Of a stretch of DNA of 64,000 bases, positions 20,049 through 30,067 are shown piece after piece. The position numbers were made by a program, and so were the translations under genes. The notes below the pieces were generated by a model. It saw only the letters and a list, made by a program, of their open reading frames with translations. It was not told the origin of the DNA and did not search any database. This stretch comes from Mycobacterium sp. Aquia_216 (GTDB lineage Bacteria > Actinomycetota > Actinomycetes > Mycobacteriales > Mycobacteriaceae), in the NCBI RefSeq assembly GCF_026723865.1, contig NZ_CP113529.1, positions 1,426,001 to 1,490,000 on the forward strand. The letters run 5' to 3'. Within the stretch, counting starts at the first letter, position 1. Every line of letters starts with the position of its first letter.

Positions 20049-20075
20049 CTAGCACTCTCGTGTATAGAGTGCTAG
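20049..20075 (+). promoter_or_regulatory. CIRCE operator (HrcA site) of groES-groEL1
   Basis: CTAGCACTC, nine bases, GAGTGCTAG: a perfect inverted repeat with the canonical 9-base spacer, about 170 bases upstream of groES. CIRCE is the binding site of the heat-shock repressor HrcA. The spacer contains TGTATA, which may be part of the -10. The long leader down to 20245 holds no gene. Confidence 0.93.
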
Positions 20076-20244
20076 GTGGCAATCGGACGATCCCCTGTGT
20101 CGGCACCCGCGACGACGGCCCAAGGGCACGGCCGAATGCCGAATCATCTGGTAAATGGACGGTTCGGGCAACCCCTGGACCGACCGCCAACTCCAGTCCG
20201 GGCGAGCGTCCCGGACCCGATCCAAATAGTGGAGGGCCCCAATC

Positions 20245-20547
20245 GTGGCGAAGGTGAAGATCAAGCCACTCGAGGACAAGATTCTCGTGCAGGCCAATGA
20301 GGCCGAGACCACGACCGCGTCCGGTCTGGTCATTCCTGACACCGCCAAAGAGAAGCCGCAAGAAGGCACCGTCGTCGCAGTCGGCCCCGGCCGATGGGAC
20401 GAGGATGGCGACAAGCGGATCCCGCTGGACGTGTCAGAGGGTGACACCGTCATCTACAGCAAGTACGGCGGCACCGAGATCAAGTACAACGGCGAGGAAT
20501 ACCTGATCCTGTCGGCACGTGACGTGCTGGCCGTCGTATCCAAGTAA
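20245..20547 (+). CDS. groES: Co-chaperonin GroES (Cpn10)
   Basis: A 100-residue heptameric lid protein of the GroEL chaperonin. It begins [16 protein letters not shown]. The mobile loop [19 protein letters not shown] and the [15 protein letters not shown] motif are clear. The start is GTG 20245. Expression is probably controlled by HrcA through the CIRCE site, and it is followed by groEL1 after 110 bases that contain a strong hairpin. The mycobacterial Cpn10 is also known as a major secreted antigen. Confidence 0.97.
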   Translation: MAKVKIKPLEDKILVQANEAETTTASGLVIPDTAKEKPQEGTVVAVGPGRWDEDGDKRIPLDVSEGDTVIYSKYGGTEIKYNGEEYLILSARDVLAVVSK

Positions 20548-20558
20548 AGATCCGTGTT

Positions 20559-20605
20559 CCGCCCCGGCGATCCCCGTGTGCAAACACGGGTGATTTCCGG
20601 GGCGG
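20559..20605 (+). promoter_or_regulatory. Two-tier hairpin between groES and groEL1
   Basis: An outer stem CCGCCCCGG (20559-20567) pairs perfectly with CCGGGGCGG (20597-20605). An inner stem CCCGTGT (20573-20579) pairs with ACACGGG (20584-20590) and closes on a GCAA loop, a GNRA tetraloop. No U-run follows directly. Partial termination, RNA processing or 3' protection of groES mRNA could each explain it. I recall that the M. tuberculosis groESL1 transcript is cleaved between the two genes. Confidence 0.7.
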
Positions 20606-20648
20606 CATGCGTTACTGCGCCACTTACATTCGTTATCGCGCCTCATAA

Positions 20649-22271
<1,623 letters not shown>

Positions 22272-22281
22272 GCGTTGCTAC

Positions 22282-22341
22282 CCGACTGTGGGGCTGACGT
22301 ACGAACTCCCAACGGTTTTCGTGCCCACGCCCCACAGTCGG
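22282..22341. terminator. Perfect 13-bp inverted repeat after groEL1, probable bidirectional terminator
   Basis: CCGACTGTGGGGC (22282-22294) and GCCCCACAGTCGG (22329-22341) are exact reverse complements separated by 34 bases. The structure lies 10 bases after groEL1 and 9 bases from the stop of the convergent oxidoreductase, the right place to end both transcripts. It has no U-tract, as is common in mycobacteria. Confidence 0.7.
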
Positions 22342-22350
22342 CATCCTGAA

Positions 22351-23217
22351 CTAACCTGACAGGCCCAGCGGCCCGGCAAGTTCCGACAGTGTCGGCAACA
22401 CCCTCTCCGGTCCCCCGTGGACGAGGATCGCGACGTGGTCGGCTCCGGCGCTCAGATACTCGCCCAACCGCGTGGCTATGCTTTCCGGCGTGCCGTGGGC
22501 GATCACGGCGTCGATCAGTTTGTCGCTGCCCGGCGCGGCGATGTCAGCGTCGGTGAAACCCAGCCGCTTCCAATTGCTCACGTAGTTCGTCAGGTTGAAA
22601 TAATGTTCCAGCGCGTTGCGGCCGATCGCGCGCGCCTCCTCGGCTCCCTGTTCGCCCGGGGCGGTCAGCACCACGTTGTGCACGGGTGCCAGCAGCGCGT
22701 TCGGCCCGATGATCGCGCGAGCCCGGGCGGCGTGTTCGGGTGTCGCATTAGCCGGGTGCGCCCCGGCGGAGCGTTCGGCCGACAACCTCAGCACTCGCGG
22801 CCCGAGTGCGGCGAGCACACGTTGAGCCGCGGGTACGCCGTAGTCGTCAAGCTCGTCGAGGTATGACACCAGCGCCTCGTAGGGTTTGCGGTACTGTGCC
22901 TGGGCCTCGGGATGGCCCACCCCGACGCCGAGTATGAATCGGCCAGGGTAGGCGGTGTTGATGCGATGGAACGACTCGGCGACGGGCTTGGCGGCCGCCG
23001 TCCAGATGTTGACGATGCCGGTGGCCACCTTCAGCGCGTTAGTCGACTCCAAAAGTGGTTCAACGAAAGATAATTCCGCCGGCGGCGAACCGCCGACCCA
23101 AATCGTGCCGTAGCCCAGCCGTTCAATTTCCCGGGCCTGTTCAGGGGTGGCGGCCAGGCCGAAGTAACCGAATCGGCCGAGGTCGACTGTGTTGGTTTCT
23201 GGTGTGCTCACCGCCAC
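22351..23217 (-). CDS. LLM-class (luciferase-like) F420-type oxidoreductase
   Basis: About 288 residues with the luciferase-like monooxygenase fold: DLGRFGYFGL at the N-terminus, YGTIWVGGSPPAELSFVEPLL, VATGIVNIWTA and RFILGVGVGHPEAQ. Such proteins in mycobacteria usually use the deazaflavin F420, or FMN, in hydride transfer or oxidation; the substrate cannot be told. The start is taken at GTG 23217, preceded by GGGGG; GTG 23211 is possible. The upstream open frame has unlike composition and is not used. It lies 53 bases downstream of the small membrane gene on the same strand. Confidence 0.85.
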   Translation of the reverse strand: MAVSTPETNTVDLGRFGYFGLAATPEQAREIERLGYGTIWVGGSPPAELSFVEPLLESTNALKVATGIVNIWTAAAKPVAESFHRINTAYPGRFILGVGVGHPEAQAQYRKPYEALVSYLDELDDYGVPAAQRVLAALGPRVLRLSAERSAGAHPANATPEHAARARAIIGPNALLAPVHNVVLTAPGEQGAEEARAIGRNALEHYFNLTNYVSNWKRLGFTDADIAAPGSDKLIDAVIAHGTPESIATRLGEYLSAGADHVAILVHGGPERVLPTLSELAGPLGLSG

Positions 23218-23270
23218 TGCAACCCCCGCGTCGCGAGCGCCTATTCCGTCGTTGGTCTGCCGCGAGCCTT

Positions 23271-23672
23271 TCAAAGACCGGCGATGACGATGCCCACACC
23301 GACCACGATCGACAGGGAGAGGGACACCAGCAGGAAACTGACGACGCGCTCTTTTGGCGCTGAGGCCTGGTGGTCGCCCGTCGCGATCGGCGCGAGTTGG
23401 CGGCCGGCGCCCCATGCTGCCGCGAGCAGCCCCGCCAGCCAGTTCGCGTAGGCGGAGTAGACGATGAGCACGACCGCGGTGAGCCCCAGGGCGCCGGACA
23501 AGTGGAGGTGCGGCCAGAGCAGGCCCAGTAGCACGAGGAACATACCGTTCAGCACCGCCTCGAGGTGGCTCGACAGAGCCATCCGCGGATTCTTGAGCGC
23601 CGGAACGGCGAGGCCGGTGAGCAGGCCGAGCAGGAACAGAACCAGCCCCAGCGCGAACAGCACAGTCTGCAT
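23271..23672 (-). CDS. Small four-helix membrane protein, hydroxylaminobenzene-mutase (HabA/B)-like
   Basis: A 133-residue protein with four hydrophobic helices. LGLLTGLAVPALKNPRMALS followed by HLEAVLNGMFLVLLGLLWP resembles HabA/HabB, which rearrange hydroxylaminobenzene to 2-aminophenol. Many homologues are simply called hydrogenase or membrane protein in databases, so the enzymatic role is uncertain. It lies 49 bases after the TetR gene and upstream of the LLM oxidoreductase on the same strand, so the three may be co-transcribed. Confidence 0.65.
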   Translation of the reverse strand: MQTVLFALGLVLFLLGLLTGLAVPALKNPRMALSSHLEAVLNGMFLVLLGLLWPHLHLSGALGLTAVVLIVYSAYANWLAGLLAAAWGAGRQLAPIATGDHQASAPKERVVSFLLVSLSLSIVVGVGIVIAGL

Positions 23673-23721
23673 GCCGAAAGTATCGGCGCTCGGCTGCCGA
23701 TTGACCTACCGATGCTCGGCG

Positions 23722-24411
23722 CTACGGGTGCGACCGCCGGGGCGCAAGGCTTCGCAGCCCGGCGAGAATGACCGAGAGTCCGTGCTCGAAGCTTGCCGTC
23801 GGGTCGTACACGAACAGGTCGTCGAGCACCTGCGCCATCAGCGGATACCGCTGCGCGTCCACCTTGTTCCGAAGTCCGTCGGTCGCGTCCGCCGCATAGG
23901 GGTTCCCGCCGTCGTAGTCCAACCCCTTCGATGCCTGTTCCTCGATGACGAACCCGGTCGTGTAGTGCAACAACAGGTGCGCGCCACGAGCGGCCTCGCG
24001 CGGAGCAAAGCCGGCATCCTGCAGGGCGCGGAGAAACAACTCGACGGTTCGATACATGAGGTCGTCGGCGATCGCCGTGCCCGCGAACACTCGTCCGCCA
24101 TCGCGGTAGCGCAGCAAGCTGGTGCGCAGCCTGCGCGCCCAGTCCGCAGCCCAGTCGTCGAAGCTCTCGCCCTTCCGTGGGGCCTCGAGTCCAACCATTG
24201 CCCGCCGAAACATCACCGTCGCCATCGCGTCCAGTAGTTCCTGCTTGTTCTCGATGTGCCAGTAGAGCGCGGGGGGTGCGACGCCGAGTCGGTCGGCGAT
24301 TTTTCGCATCGTCAGGCCTTGCAGACCGACCTCGTTCAAGAGCGCCAGCCCTGCATCCGCGATCGCGTCTTGGGTGACCCGATTGGGGGCCTCCGTCCGC
24401 TTGGGTTTCAT
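23722..24411 (-). CDS. TetR/AcrR family transcriptional regulator
   Basis: A 229-residue repressor-type protein. Residues about 14-62 form the HTH domain: LNEVGLQGLTMRKIADRLGV followed by PPALYWHIENKQELLDAM. The C-terminal part (DDWAADWARRLRTSLLRYRDG, RALQDAGFAPREA) resembles the TetR class-C domain. It is divergent from the ALDH operon with an 83-base, AT-rich gap that carries an imperfect inverted repeat, so it probably controls that operon and itself. The ligand is unknown. Confidence 0.9.
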   Translation of the reverse strand: MKPKRTEAPNRVTQDAIADAGLALLNEVGLQGLTMRKIADRLGVAPPALYWHIENKQELLDAMATVMFRRAMVGLEAPRKGESFDDWAADWARRLRTSLLRYRDGGRVFAGTAIADDLMYRTVELFLRALQDAGFAPREAARGAHLLLHYTTGFVIEEQASKGLDYDGGNPYAADATDGLRNKVDAQRYPLMAQVLDDLFVYDPTASFEHGLSVILAGLRSLAPRRSHP

Positions 24412-24434
24412 GCTTGACAGCCTACCAGCGTTCG

Positions 24435-24480
24435 ATTATACCTTAACAACATTAATCAACAGGCGATCACCATTAAAGTA
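24435..24480. promoter_or_regulatory. Divergent promoter/operator region between tetR-type gene and ALDH operon
   Basis: TATAAT on the minus strand (24435-24440) is a good -10 for the TetR gene. TACCTTAA (24439-24446) and TTAAAGTA (24473-24480) form an imperfect inverted repeat with one mismatch, and TTAA-CAACA-TTAA lies within it. The stretch is much richer in A and T than its surroundings. A TetR operator here is inferred. Confidence 0.45.
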
Positions 24481-24494
24481 GTGAGGAGGGCGAG

Positions 24495-26006
24495 ATGCCC
24501 GTCTATCAGCAACAGGCCGCCCGCTGGGTATCTGATGACCCGGCCGGCTCGTTCGCCGTCTACGAGCCCGCGACCGGGGCGAAGCTGGCCGACTTCGTGC
24601 TCGCCGACGAAGCCGCGGTCGACGCAGCGGTGCGCGATGCGCACGCGGCGTTCGTCGGCGGTTGGGGGCAGACGACGGCCCGCGAGCGGGCCCTACTGCT
24701 GCGGGAAGCCGCCCGAGTGTTGCGCGAGCACAGTGACGAGATCGCGGAGATCGAGTGCCGGGAGGTCGGCAAGCCCTGGGAGATCGCCCGAAACTTCGAC
24801 CTCGTCGGTTTGGTCGAGTCCTTCGAGTTCTTCGCGTCGGTGGTTGCGGACTATCACGGGGCGTTCTTTCCCGGTGGTCCGATCGACACCTACACGGTCA
24901 AGGAGCCCTATGGGGTGGTGGCCGGGATCATTCCGTTCAACTGGCCGCCGGCTCACGTGGGTGCCAAGCTCGCGCCACCGCTGGCGGCCGGCAACACCGT
25001 GATCCTCAAGCCGCCGGAACAATGCCCGCTGTCGGTGCTGCGGATCGTGGAGTTGCTCGAGCCGATCTTTCCCGAGAACGTCGTCCAGGCTCTGCCCGGA
25101 ACGGGAGCGGTTACCGGAAAGGCGCTAGTAAGCCATCCACTGGTCCGGCGGGTGACGTTCACCGGCTCCCCGGACAGCGGCCGCAGCATCCTGAAGTCGA
25201 TCGCCGACAATCTCACTGGCGCCATGTTGGAGTTGGGCGGCAAGGACCCGTTCATCGTTTTCGCCGACGCCGATCTGAACGCCGCCGTCGAGGGGGCCCT
25301 CGAAGGGTCGCTGTTCAACCAGGGTGAGGCGTGCACCTCGGCGTCGCGTCTGCTGGTCCATGAGTCACTGGCCGACGAATTCACGCAGCGATACATCGCC
25401 GCGGTGTCCAAGCTGGTCATCGGGAACGGACTGGACCGCCGCACTCAAATCGGGGCGTTGGTCTCTCGTGAGCACATGCAGCGCGTCCGGGGCTACATCG
25501 ACATCGGCAAGTCCGACGGCGCAACCGTGGCTTTCGAGGGCCAGCGACCGACCGACCCTGAGCTGGCGGATGGATACTTCGTGCCACCGGTCATCTTCAC
25601 CGACGTCACCCCCGACATGCGGATCGCCAGGGAAGAGATCTTCGGGCCGGTGATCTCGATTCTCACGTTCACCCGCTACGACGAGGCGATCGAGATCGCG
25701 AACTCGACCGAATTCGCCTTAGTGGCAGGGGTATTCACGAGCGACGAGCTCGTGGCCAAGAGAGCCGGCCGTGACATCGACGCGGGCGTGGTGATGATCA
25801 ACAACTACAACCGGGGCTTCGTCGGCATTCCGTTCGGCGGCAACCGTGCCAGTGGGTTCGGCCGTGAACACGCGGCAAGCACGCTCGACGAGTTCGCCCG
25901 TATCAAAAGCGTCCGGTACCGCTCTGGCCGCAGCGAACTGCCCATCTGGAGCGGCGCCGACACCGCCACCGACGGGCGAGTCCGGCCGCCGGTTCGCGCC
26001 AACTGA
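24495..26006 (+). CDS. Aldehyde dehydrogenase family protein
   Basis: A 503-residue NAD(P)-dependent ALDH. The catalytic residues are in place: Asn149 in IIPFNWPPAH, Lys172 in VILKPPEQ, Glu246 in LELGGKDPF and nucleophile Cys280 in NQGEACTS. The aldehyde substrate is unknown. GGAGGGCGAG immediately precedes ATG 24495. The amidohydrolase follows after 7 bases, and an LLM oxidoreductase 48 bases after that, so the three form a probable operon under the divergent TetR regulator. An aromatic or amine degradation role is conceivable. Confidence 0.92.
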   Translation: MPVYQQQAARWVSDDPAGSFAVYEPATGAKLADFVLADEAAVDAAVRDAHAAFVGGWGQTTARERALLLREAARVLREHSDEIAEIECREVGKPWEIARNFDLVGLVESFEFFASVVADYHGAFFPGGPIDTYTVKEPYGVVAGIIPFNWPPAHVGAKLAPPLAAGNTVILKPPEQCPLSVLRIVELLEPIFPENVVQALPGTGAVTGKALVSHPLVRRVTFTGSPDSGRSILKSIADNLTGAMLELGGKDPFIVFADADLNAAVEGALEGSLFNQGEACTSASRLLVHESLADEFTQRYIAAVSKLVIGNGLDRRTQIGALVSREHMQRVRGYIDIGKSDGATVAFEGQRPTDPELADGYFVPPVIFTDVTPDMRIAREEIFGPVISILTFTRYDEAIEIANSTEFALVAGVFTSDELVAKRAGRDIDAGVVMINNYNRGFVGIPFGGNRASGFGREHAASTLDEFARIKSVRYRSGRSELPIWSGADTATDGRVRPPVRAN

Positions 26007-26013
26007 GGCCACG

Positions 26014-26925
26014 ATGGACTTCGTCGACCTGCACTTCCACGTCGCGCCCGCGGGGTTTCTTGGGCTCGCGCGCCCAGACCCCGGCCCGGGTCTCGACGCC
26101 TTCCCGCAGCTGCGCGACGGAGCCGTAGGCCGCCGTGAGCTTGCCGCGACGGGCGGCAAGGCGGTCATCTCGCTTCCGTGGCCGGTACTGCCCGGTGCGG
26201 ATATCGAAGAAACCACGGCAGCGGTTCGCCTGTGCAATGACGAGCTCTTGGCCACCGCGGCCGAGCATGGCGAATACGCGGGCGCGATGATCACGGTGGA
26301 CCTCACTGATCCCGCAACGGCGGTCGCCGAGTTAGGCCGAGTGTGCGAAGCTCCGGCCGGCGTAATGATCGCCGGCGTAATGATCTATGTGTCCCCCACC
26401 AGCAGACTTGACGACAACGGCTGCGCCGAGTTTTACGCAGAGCTATCCGCCCGGCAGCTGCCGTTGTTCCTGCACCCGGCGTTGGAACCGCCTGTCGGTG
26501 GAGCCACGGACTGGAACCTGAACGCAAGTCTCAGTCCGCCGGTCGTGACGAGTATCGCTGCGGCACGACTGATGCTGTCGGGAACCCTCGACGAGCATCC
26601 GGGCCTTACGCTCGTGATTCCACATCTCGGCGGGGTCCTGCCCTACCTCGCGCAACGGCTCGTCGACCAGAGCGACCGCGGGGCCGCGCGCCACGATATT
26701 CCGACCTATCTGCGGACGAGGACCTACCTGGACACCTGCTCGTTTCACCGGCCCGCGTTGCGCTGCGCGCTAGACACCGTTGGACCCGGTCGCCTCGTCC
26801 TCGGGTCGGACTACCCGTTCCGCGGACCGGTCGAGCGAGCTCTCGCCGACATTGCGGATTCCGGCCTTGATGCGGCCACCCGGGAGTCGATCCTATGCCG
26901 CAATGCCGCCGCTCTGACCCGATGA
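26014..26925 (+). CDS. Amidohydrolase_2 (ACMSD-like) metal-dependent hydrolase or decarboxylase
   Basis: A 303-residue TIM-barrel protein of the PF04909 type: metal ligands DLHFH (His7, His9), LPLFLHPAL, VIPHLGGVLPYLAQRL and the late Asp in VLGSDYPF. Members hydrolyse or decarboxylate small aromatic or heterocyclic acids. The start at ATG 26014 is fixed by the HFH motif. A perfect 15-bp tandem repeat at 26356-26385 duplicates the residues AGVMI in frame, a possible recent slippage event. It belongs to the operon with the ALDH and LLM genes. Confidence 0.85.
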   Translation: MDFVDLHFHVAPAGFLGLARPDPGPGLDAFPQLRDGAVGRRELAATGGKAVISLPWPVLPGADIEETTAAVRLCNDELLATAAEHGEYAGAMITVDLTDPATAVAELGRVCEAPAGVMIAGVMIYVSPTSRLDDNGCAEFYAELSARQLPLFLHPALEPPVGGATDWNLNASLSPPVVTSIAAARLMLSGTLDEHPGLTLVIPHLGGVLPYLAQRLVDQSDRGAARHDIPTYLRTRTYLDTCSFHRPALRCALDTVGPGRLVLGSDYPFRGPVERALADIADSGLDAATRESILCRNAAALTR

Positions 26926-26973
26926 ATCGCCCAGATCGGAATGCAAGGACCACCGGTACCGTTGTAGGAGGGC

Positions 26974-27897
26974 GTGACTATCAGACTCGGATTGCAGATC
27001 CCGAACTTCTCCTACGGCACGTCCGTCGCCGAACTGTTCCCCGCCGTCCAGGCCCAGGCCCGGGAAGCCGAGGCTGCCGGATTCGACACCGTGCTGTTGA
27101 TGGACCACTTCTATCAATTGCCGGGACTGGGTGAACCCGACGAACCCATGCTCGAGGCCTATACCGCACTCGGCGCTTTGGCCACGGCCACCGAGCGGGT
27201 GCAGCTGTCAACGTTGGTGACCGGCAACACCTATCGCAACCCGACCTTGCTCGCCAAGACGATAACGACACTGGACGTCGTCAGTGCGGGGCGGGCAATT
27301 CTTGGTATCGGGGCGGGTTGGTTCGAGCTCGAGCACCGCCAGCTGGGCTTTGACTACGACACGTTCACCGAGCGGTTCGAAAAGCTCGAGGAGGCGTTGC
27401 AGATCATCGCGCCCATGCTGCACGGTGAGCGACCCACCTTCTCCGGCAAGTGGTATCGCACCGAGAGCGCGATCAACGAGCCCCGTTACCGCGACCACAT
27501 CCCGATCATGCTCGGCGGCAGCGGTGAGAAGAAGACGTTCCGATTGGCCGCCCGCTACGCCGACCACCTCAACCTCCTCGCCGACATCGACGAGCTGCCC
27601 GGCAAGCTGGACGTACTACGGCAGCGCTGCGCCGAAATCGACCGTGACCCCGCGACTTTGGCGACCAGTACCTTGCTGACCGTCGTGCTGGATGGTTACG
27701 ACGCGCCCCGCGACATCGGCGAGGCACGCGGCGGCCGGGCGGTCGTCGGCACGCCCGATCAGGTGGCGGACGAGATCAAACGCCGGGTCCTCGATGTGGG
27801 CGTCGGCGGCGTGATCGTCAACCTGCCGACGCACGGCTACACGCCGGGTGTCATCACCGAGGTGGGCGACGCGCTCAAGCCGCTCCTGGACGCATAG
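26974..27897 (+). CDS. LLM-class F420-dependent oxidoreductase
   Basis: A 307-residue luciferase-like protein: IRLGLQIPNFSYG, GFDTVLLMDHFYQLPGLG, LGALATATERVQLSTLVTGN, NPTLLAKTITTLDVVSAGR, LGIGAGWFELEHRQLGF and IPIMLGGSGEKKTFRLAARY. This is the typical F420-binding LLM pattern. GTG 26974 follows GGAGGGC. It closes the ALDH/amidohydrolase operon and is convergent with the OsmC gene 12 bases away. The substrate is unknown. Confidence 0.9.
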   Translation: MTIRLGLQIPNFSYGTSVAELFPAVQAQAREAEAAGFDTVLLMDHFYQLPGLGEPDEPMLEAYTALGALATATERVQLSTLVTGNTYRNPTLLAKTITTLDVVSAGRAILGIGAGWFELEHRQLGFDYDTFTERFEKLEEALQIIAPMLHGERPTFSGKWYRTESAINEPRYRDHIPIMLGGSGEKKTFRLAARYADHLNLLADIDELPGKLDVLRQRCAEIDRDPATLATSTLLTVVLDGYDAPRDIGEARGGRAVVGTPDQVADEIKRRVLDVGVGGVIVNLPTHGYTPGVITEVGDALKPLLDA

Positions 27898-27909
27898 TGG
27901 GTGCCGTAA

Positions 27910-28371
27910 TCACCCCGCGGTTGTGGCGATCCGGACCTCCGAGGTCAGGGTCTGATGCACCGGGCAACGATCGGCGATGAGCAGTAACCGTTGCCGCTGA
28001 GTGTCGTCGAGGTTGCCGGCGAACTCGATGTGGCGATCGATGTGATCGATCCATCCGGTTTTGGTTTCGCACTCCGCGCAGTCTTGCGCGTGAATACGCG
28101 AGTGCCGCAACGTCACTCGAACACCCTCGAGTGGCCAGCCCTTGCGCTCGGCGTACATCCGCACCGTCATCGAGGTACAAGCACCCAGCGCGGCCAGCAA
28201 CAGATCGTAGGGCGTCGGCCCGGCGTCGTCGCCAACCGGCTGTGGCTCGTCGGCGACCAGCCGGTGCTGCCCCGCGGTGATCTGTTGCGTGTACGTTCCT
28301 GACCCTGCCTCCGTGACGGTCACCGTGCCCTCCGGCGACGTCCCGACGTGGTCGCCCTGGTTGCTTGCCAT
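27910..28371 (-). CDS. OsmC family redox protein
   Basis: A 153-residue OsmC-fold protein with the two redox cysteines Cys65 in [13 protein letters not shown] and Cys136 in RCPVHQTL, and an extra pair at Cys98 and Cys101 ([10 protein letters not shown]). OsmC proteins reduce organic hydroperoxides with thiol partners; YhfA/YP_-type members may differ. It is divergent from the DUF35/thiolase pair, with 67 bases between them. Confidence 0.9.
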   Translation of the reverse strand: MASNQGDHVGTSPEGTVTVTEAGSGTYTQQITAGQHRLVADEPQPVGDDAGPTPYDLLLAALGACTSMTVRMYAERKGWPLEGVRVTLRHSRIHAQDCAECETKTGWIDHIDRHIEFAGNLDDTQRQRLLLIADRCPVHQTLTSEVRIATTAG

Positions 28372-28438
28372 GCGGCCCAGGCTATCGGGGGTTAGCCGTC
28401 AGGCGATACGGTCGAAGCCGCCAACGATGGAGGTGCGC

Positions 28439-28855
28439 ATGGCCGGCCAGATCCCGCTAGTCGACTACCTGGTGCTGAACGGGAACCATCCGCATCTGGT
28501 CGCCCAGGAGTGTGTCAACTGCGGTGCCAGATACTTCGACCGGCGAAACGCGTGTGCCAAATGCTTTGCCACCAAATTCACGACCGTCCCGATCGAGACC
28601 GAGGGCACCGTGCGCGCGTTCACCATCGTCACGTTCGCAGCACCCGGGATTCCGACCCCGTTCGTGGCCGCCGTGGTCGATTGCGGCGGAACCCAGGTGC
28701 GCGCCAACCTCATCAACGTCGAGCCCGACCCCGAGCACGTTTTCGACGGCATGAAGGTGCGTCTCGCCACCCAATCGATCGGCACCGACTCCGAGGGCAC
28801 GGAGGCGGTCGGGTTCGGCTTCGAGCCCGTCTCGGCAACAAAGGAGCAGCGATGA
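28439..28855 (+). CDS. Zn-ribbon/OB-fold (DUF35) acyl-CoA-binding partner protein
   Basis: A 138-residue protein with an N-terminal zinc ribbon (CVNC, then CAKC) followed by an OB fold (ETEGTVRAFTIVTF, DGMKVRLATQ). DUF35 proteins form complexes with SCP2-type thiolases, channel acyl-CoA and are common in mycobacterial steroid and lipid catabolism. The start is ATG 28439 with GGAGG five bases upstream; ATG 28427 is in frame but overlaps that site. Its stop overlaps the thiolase ATG by 4 bases, so the two are co-translated and probably form a complex. Confidence 0.9.
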   Translation: MAGQIPLVDYLVLNGNHPHLVAQECVNCGARYFDRRNACAKCFATKFTTVPIETEGTVRAFTIVTFAAPGIPTPFVAAVVDCGGTQVRANLINVEPDPEHVFDGMKVRLATQSIGTDSEGTEAVGFGFEPVSATKEQR

Positions 28856-30060
28856 GCGCAAGCGATGAGGTCTGGATCCTCGGGATCCAGATGACCAAGT
28901 TCGGCAAGCATCCCGAACTCGACACGGTCGATTTGGCTGCCGAGGCTGCCATGGGCGCGCTCGCGGATGCGGGCGTCACGATGGCCGACGTCGGCGTGCT
29001 CGCCGCGGGCAACCTGATGAACGCGAATGCCAGTGTCGGGCAACAGCTTCAGAAGCAGATCGGCCAGACGGGCATCCCGGTGTACAACGTCGCCAATGCG
29101 TGCGCGACCGGCGCGACCGCGCTGCGCACCGCCATCATGGCCGTCAAGGCCGGGGAGGTGGACTACGGTCTGGCGGTCGGTGTCGAGAAGCTCGCGGGCG
29201 CCGGTCTGCTGGCCGGCGGGGCGAAGAAGAAGGACGCGGATACCTGGACGCCGGCGGGCCGGTATGGCGCGGTGGCGGGGATCGACGGCAGGATCGGCAC
29301 GGAGACGATGCCGGGCGTCTTCGCCCAGATCGGGGTCGAGTATGGCCACAAGTACGGCGGCACCAGCTTCGAGTTGTTCGCGAAGATCAGCGAGAAGAAC
29401 CATGCCCACTCGACGCTGAATCCCCTTGCGTCCTACCAAAAGCGGTTCACCCTCGAGCAGATCATGAACGACGTGATGATCGCCTACCCGAACACGCGGC
29501 CGATGTGCTCGGCGAACTGCGACGGTGCCGCGGCCGCCGTCGTGTGCAGTGGTGAGACACTGAAGTCGCTGTCGCTCGAGCAGCGTCGGCGCGCCGTGAA
29601 GGTGTCGGCGTCGGTCCTGACGACCGACCCGTACGAAGAAGGCTGTCAAGTGCTGCCGAACGTCAACACGCTCACCCGCAAGGCCGCGACGATCGCGTAC
29701 GAGCAGGCCGGCATCGGCCCGGCCGATCTCGATCTCGTCGAATTGCACGATTGCTTCGCCACCGCCGAACTGGTGCACTACGACAACTTGATGCTGTGCG
29801 AAGAGGGCGGTGCGGCCGACTTCTTCAACTCGGGTGCGACGTGGCGCGACGGATCGACACCGGTGAACGTGTCGGGCGGGCTGGAGTCCAAGGGCCATCC
29901 CATCGCGGCCACCGGGATCGCCAACGTATGGGAGATCTGCCACCACCTGCGTGGCGAGGCCGGAGAGCGCCAGATTGCCGGCGCGAAGGTGGGCCTGGCC
30001 CACGTGATCGGACTCGGTTCGGCGTGCGGCGTGCACGTCCTGGAGAAGTCGACGGCCTAG
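28852..30060 (+). CDS. SCP2-type thiolase / lipid-transfer protein
   Basis: A 402-residue thiolase-fold protein starting MSASDEVWILGIQMTKFGKH, with AAGGAGCAGCG just upstream of ATG 28852. The acylatable cysteine is Cys84 in NACATGATAL, and ESKGHPIAATG and GSACGVHVL are the other thiolase motifs. Relatives in M. tuberculosis (Ltp2/Ltp3) act as retro-aldolases or thiolases on CoA esters of steroid side chains together with DUF35 partners. A similar beta-oxidation or aldol-cleavage role is inferred; the substrate is unknown. Confidence 0.9.
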   Translation: MSASDEVWILGIQMTKFGKHPELDTVDLAAEAAMGALADAGVTMADVGVLAAGNLMNANASVGQQLQKQIGQTGIPVYNVANACATGATALRTAIMAVKAGEVDYGLAVGVEKLAGAGLLAGGAKKKDADTWTPAGRYGAVAGIDGRIGTETMPGVFAQIGVEYGHKYGGTSFELFAKISEKNHAHSTLNPLASYQKRFTLEQIMNDVMIAYPNTRPMCSANCDGAAAAVVCSGETLKSLSLEQRRRAVKVSASVLTTDPYEEGCQVLPNVNTLTRKAATIAYEQAGIGPADLDLVELHDCFATAELVHYDNLMLCEEGGAADFFNSGATWRDGSTPVNVSGGLESKGHPIAATGIANVWEICHHLRGEAGERQIAGAKVGLAHVIGLGSACGVHVLEKSTA

Positions 30061-30067
30061 CGTCAGT

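Noticed and set aside
24421..24494. AT-rich gap considered as a tRNA or mobile-element border
   Set aside because: No tRNA fold, terminal inverted repeat or target duplication; it is well explained as a divergent TetR-regulated promoter.
28356..28438. Upstream extension of the DUF35 gene (open frame from 28277)
   Set aside because: It overlaps the divergent OsmC gene and lacks a ribosome site, while GGAGG sits at the right distance from ATG 28439.
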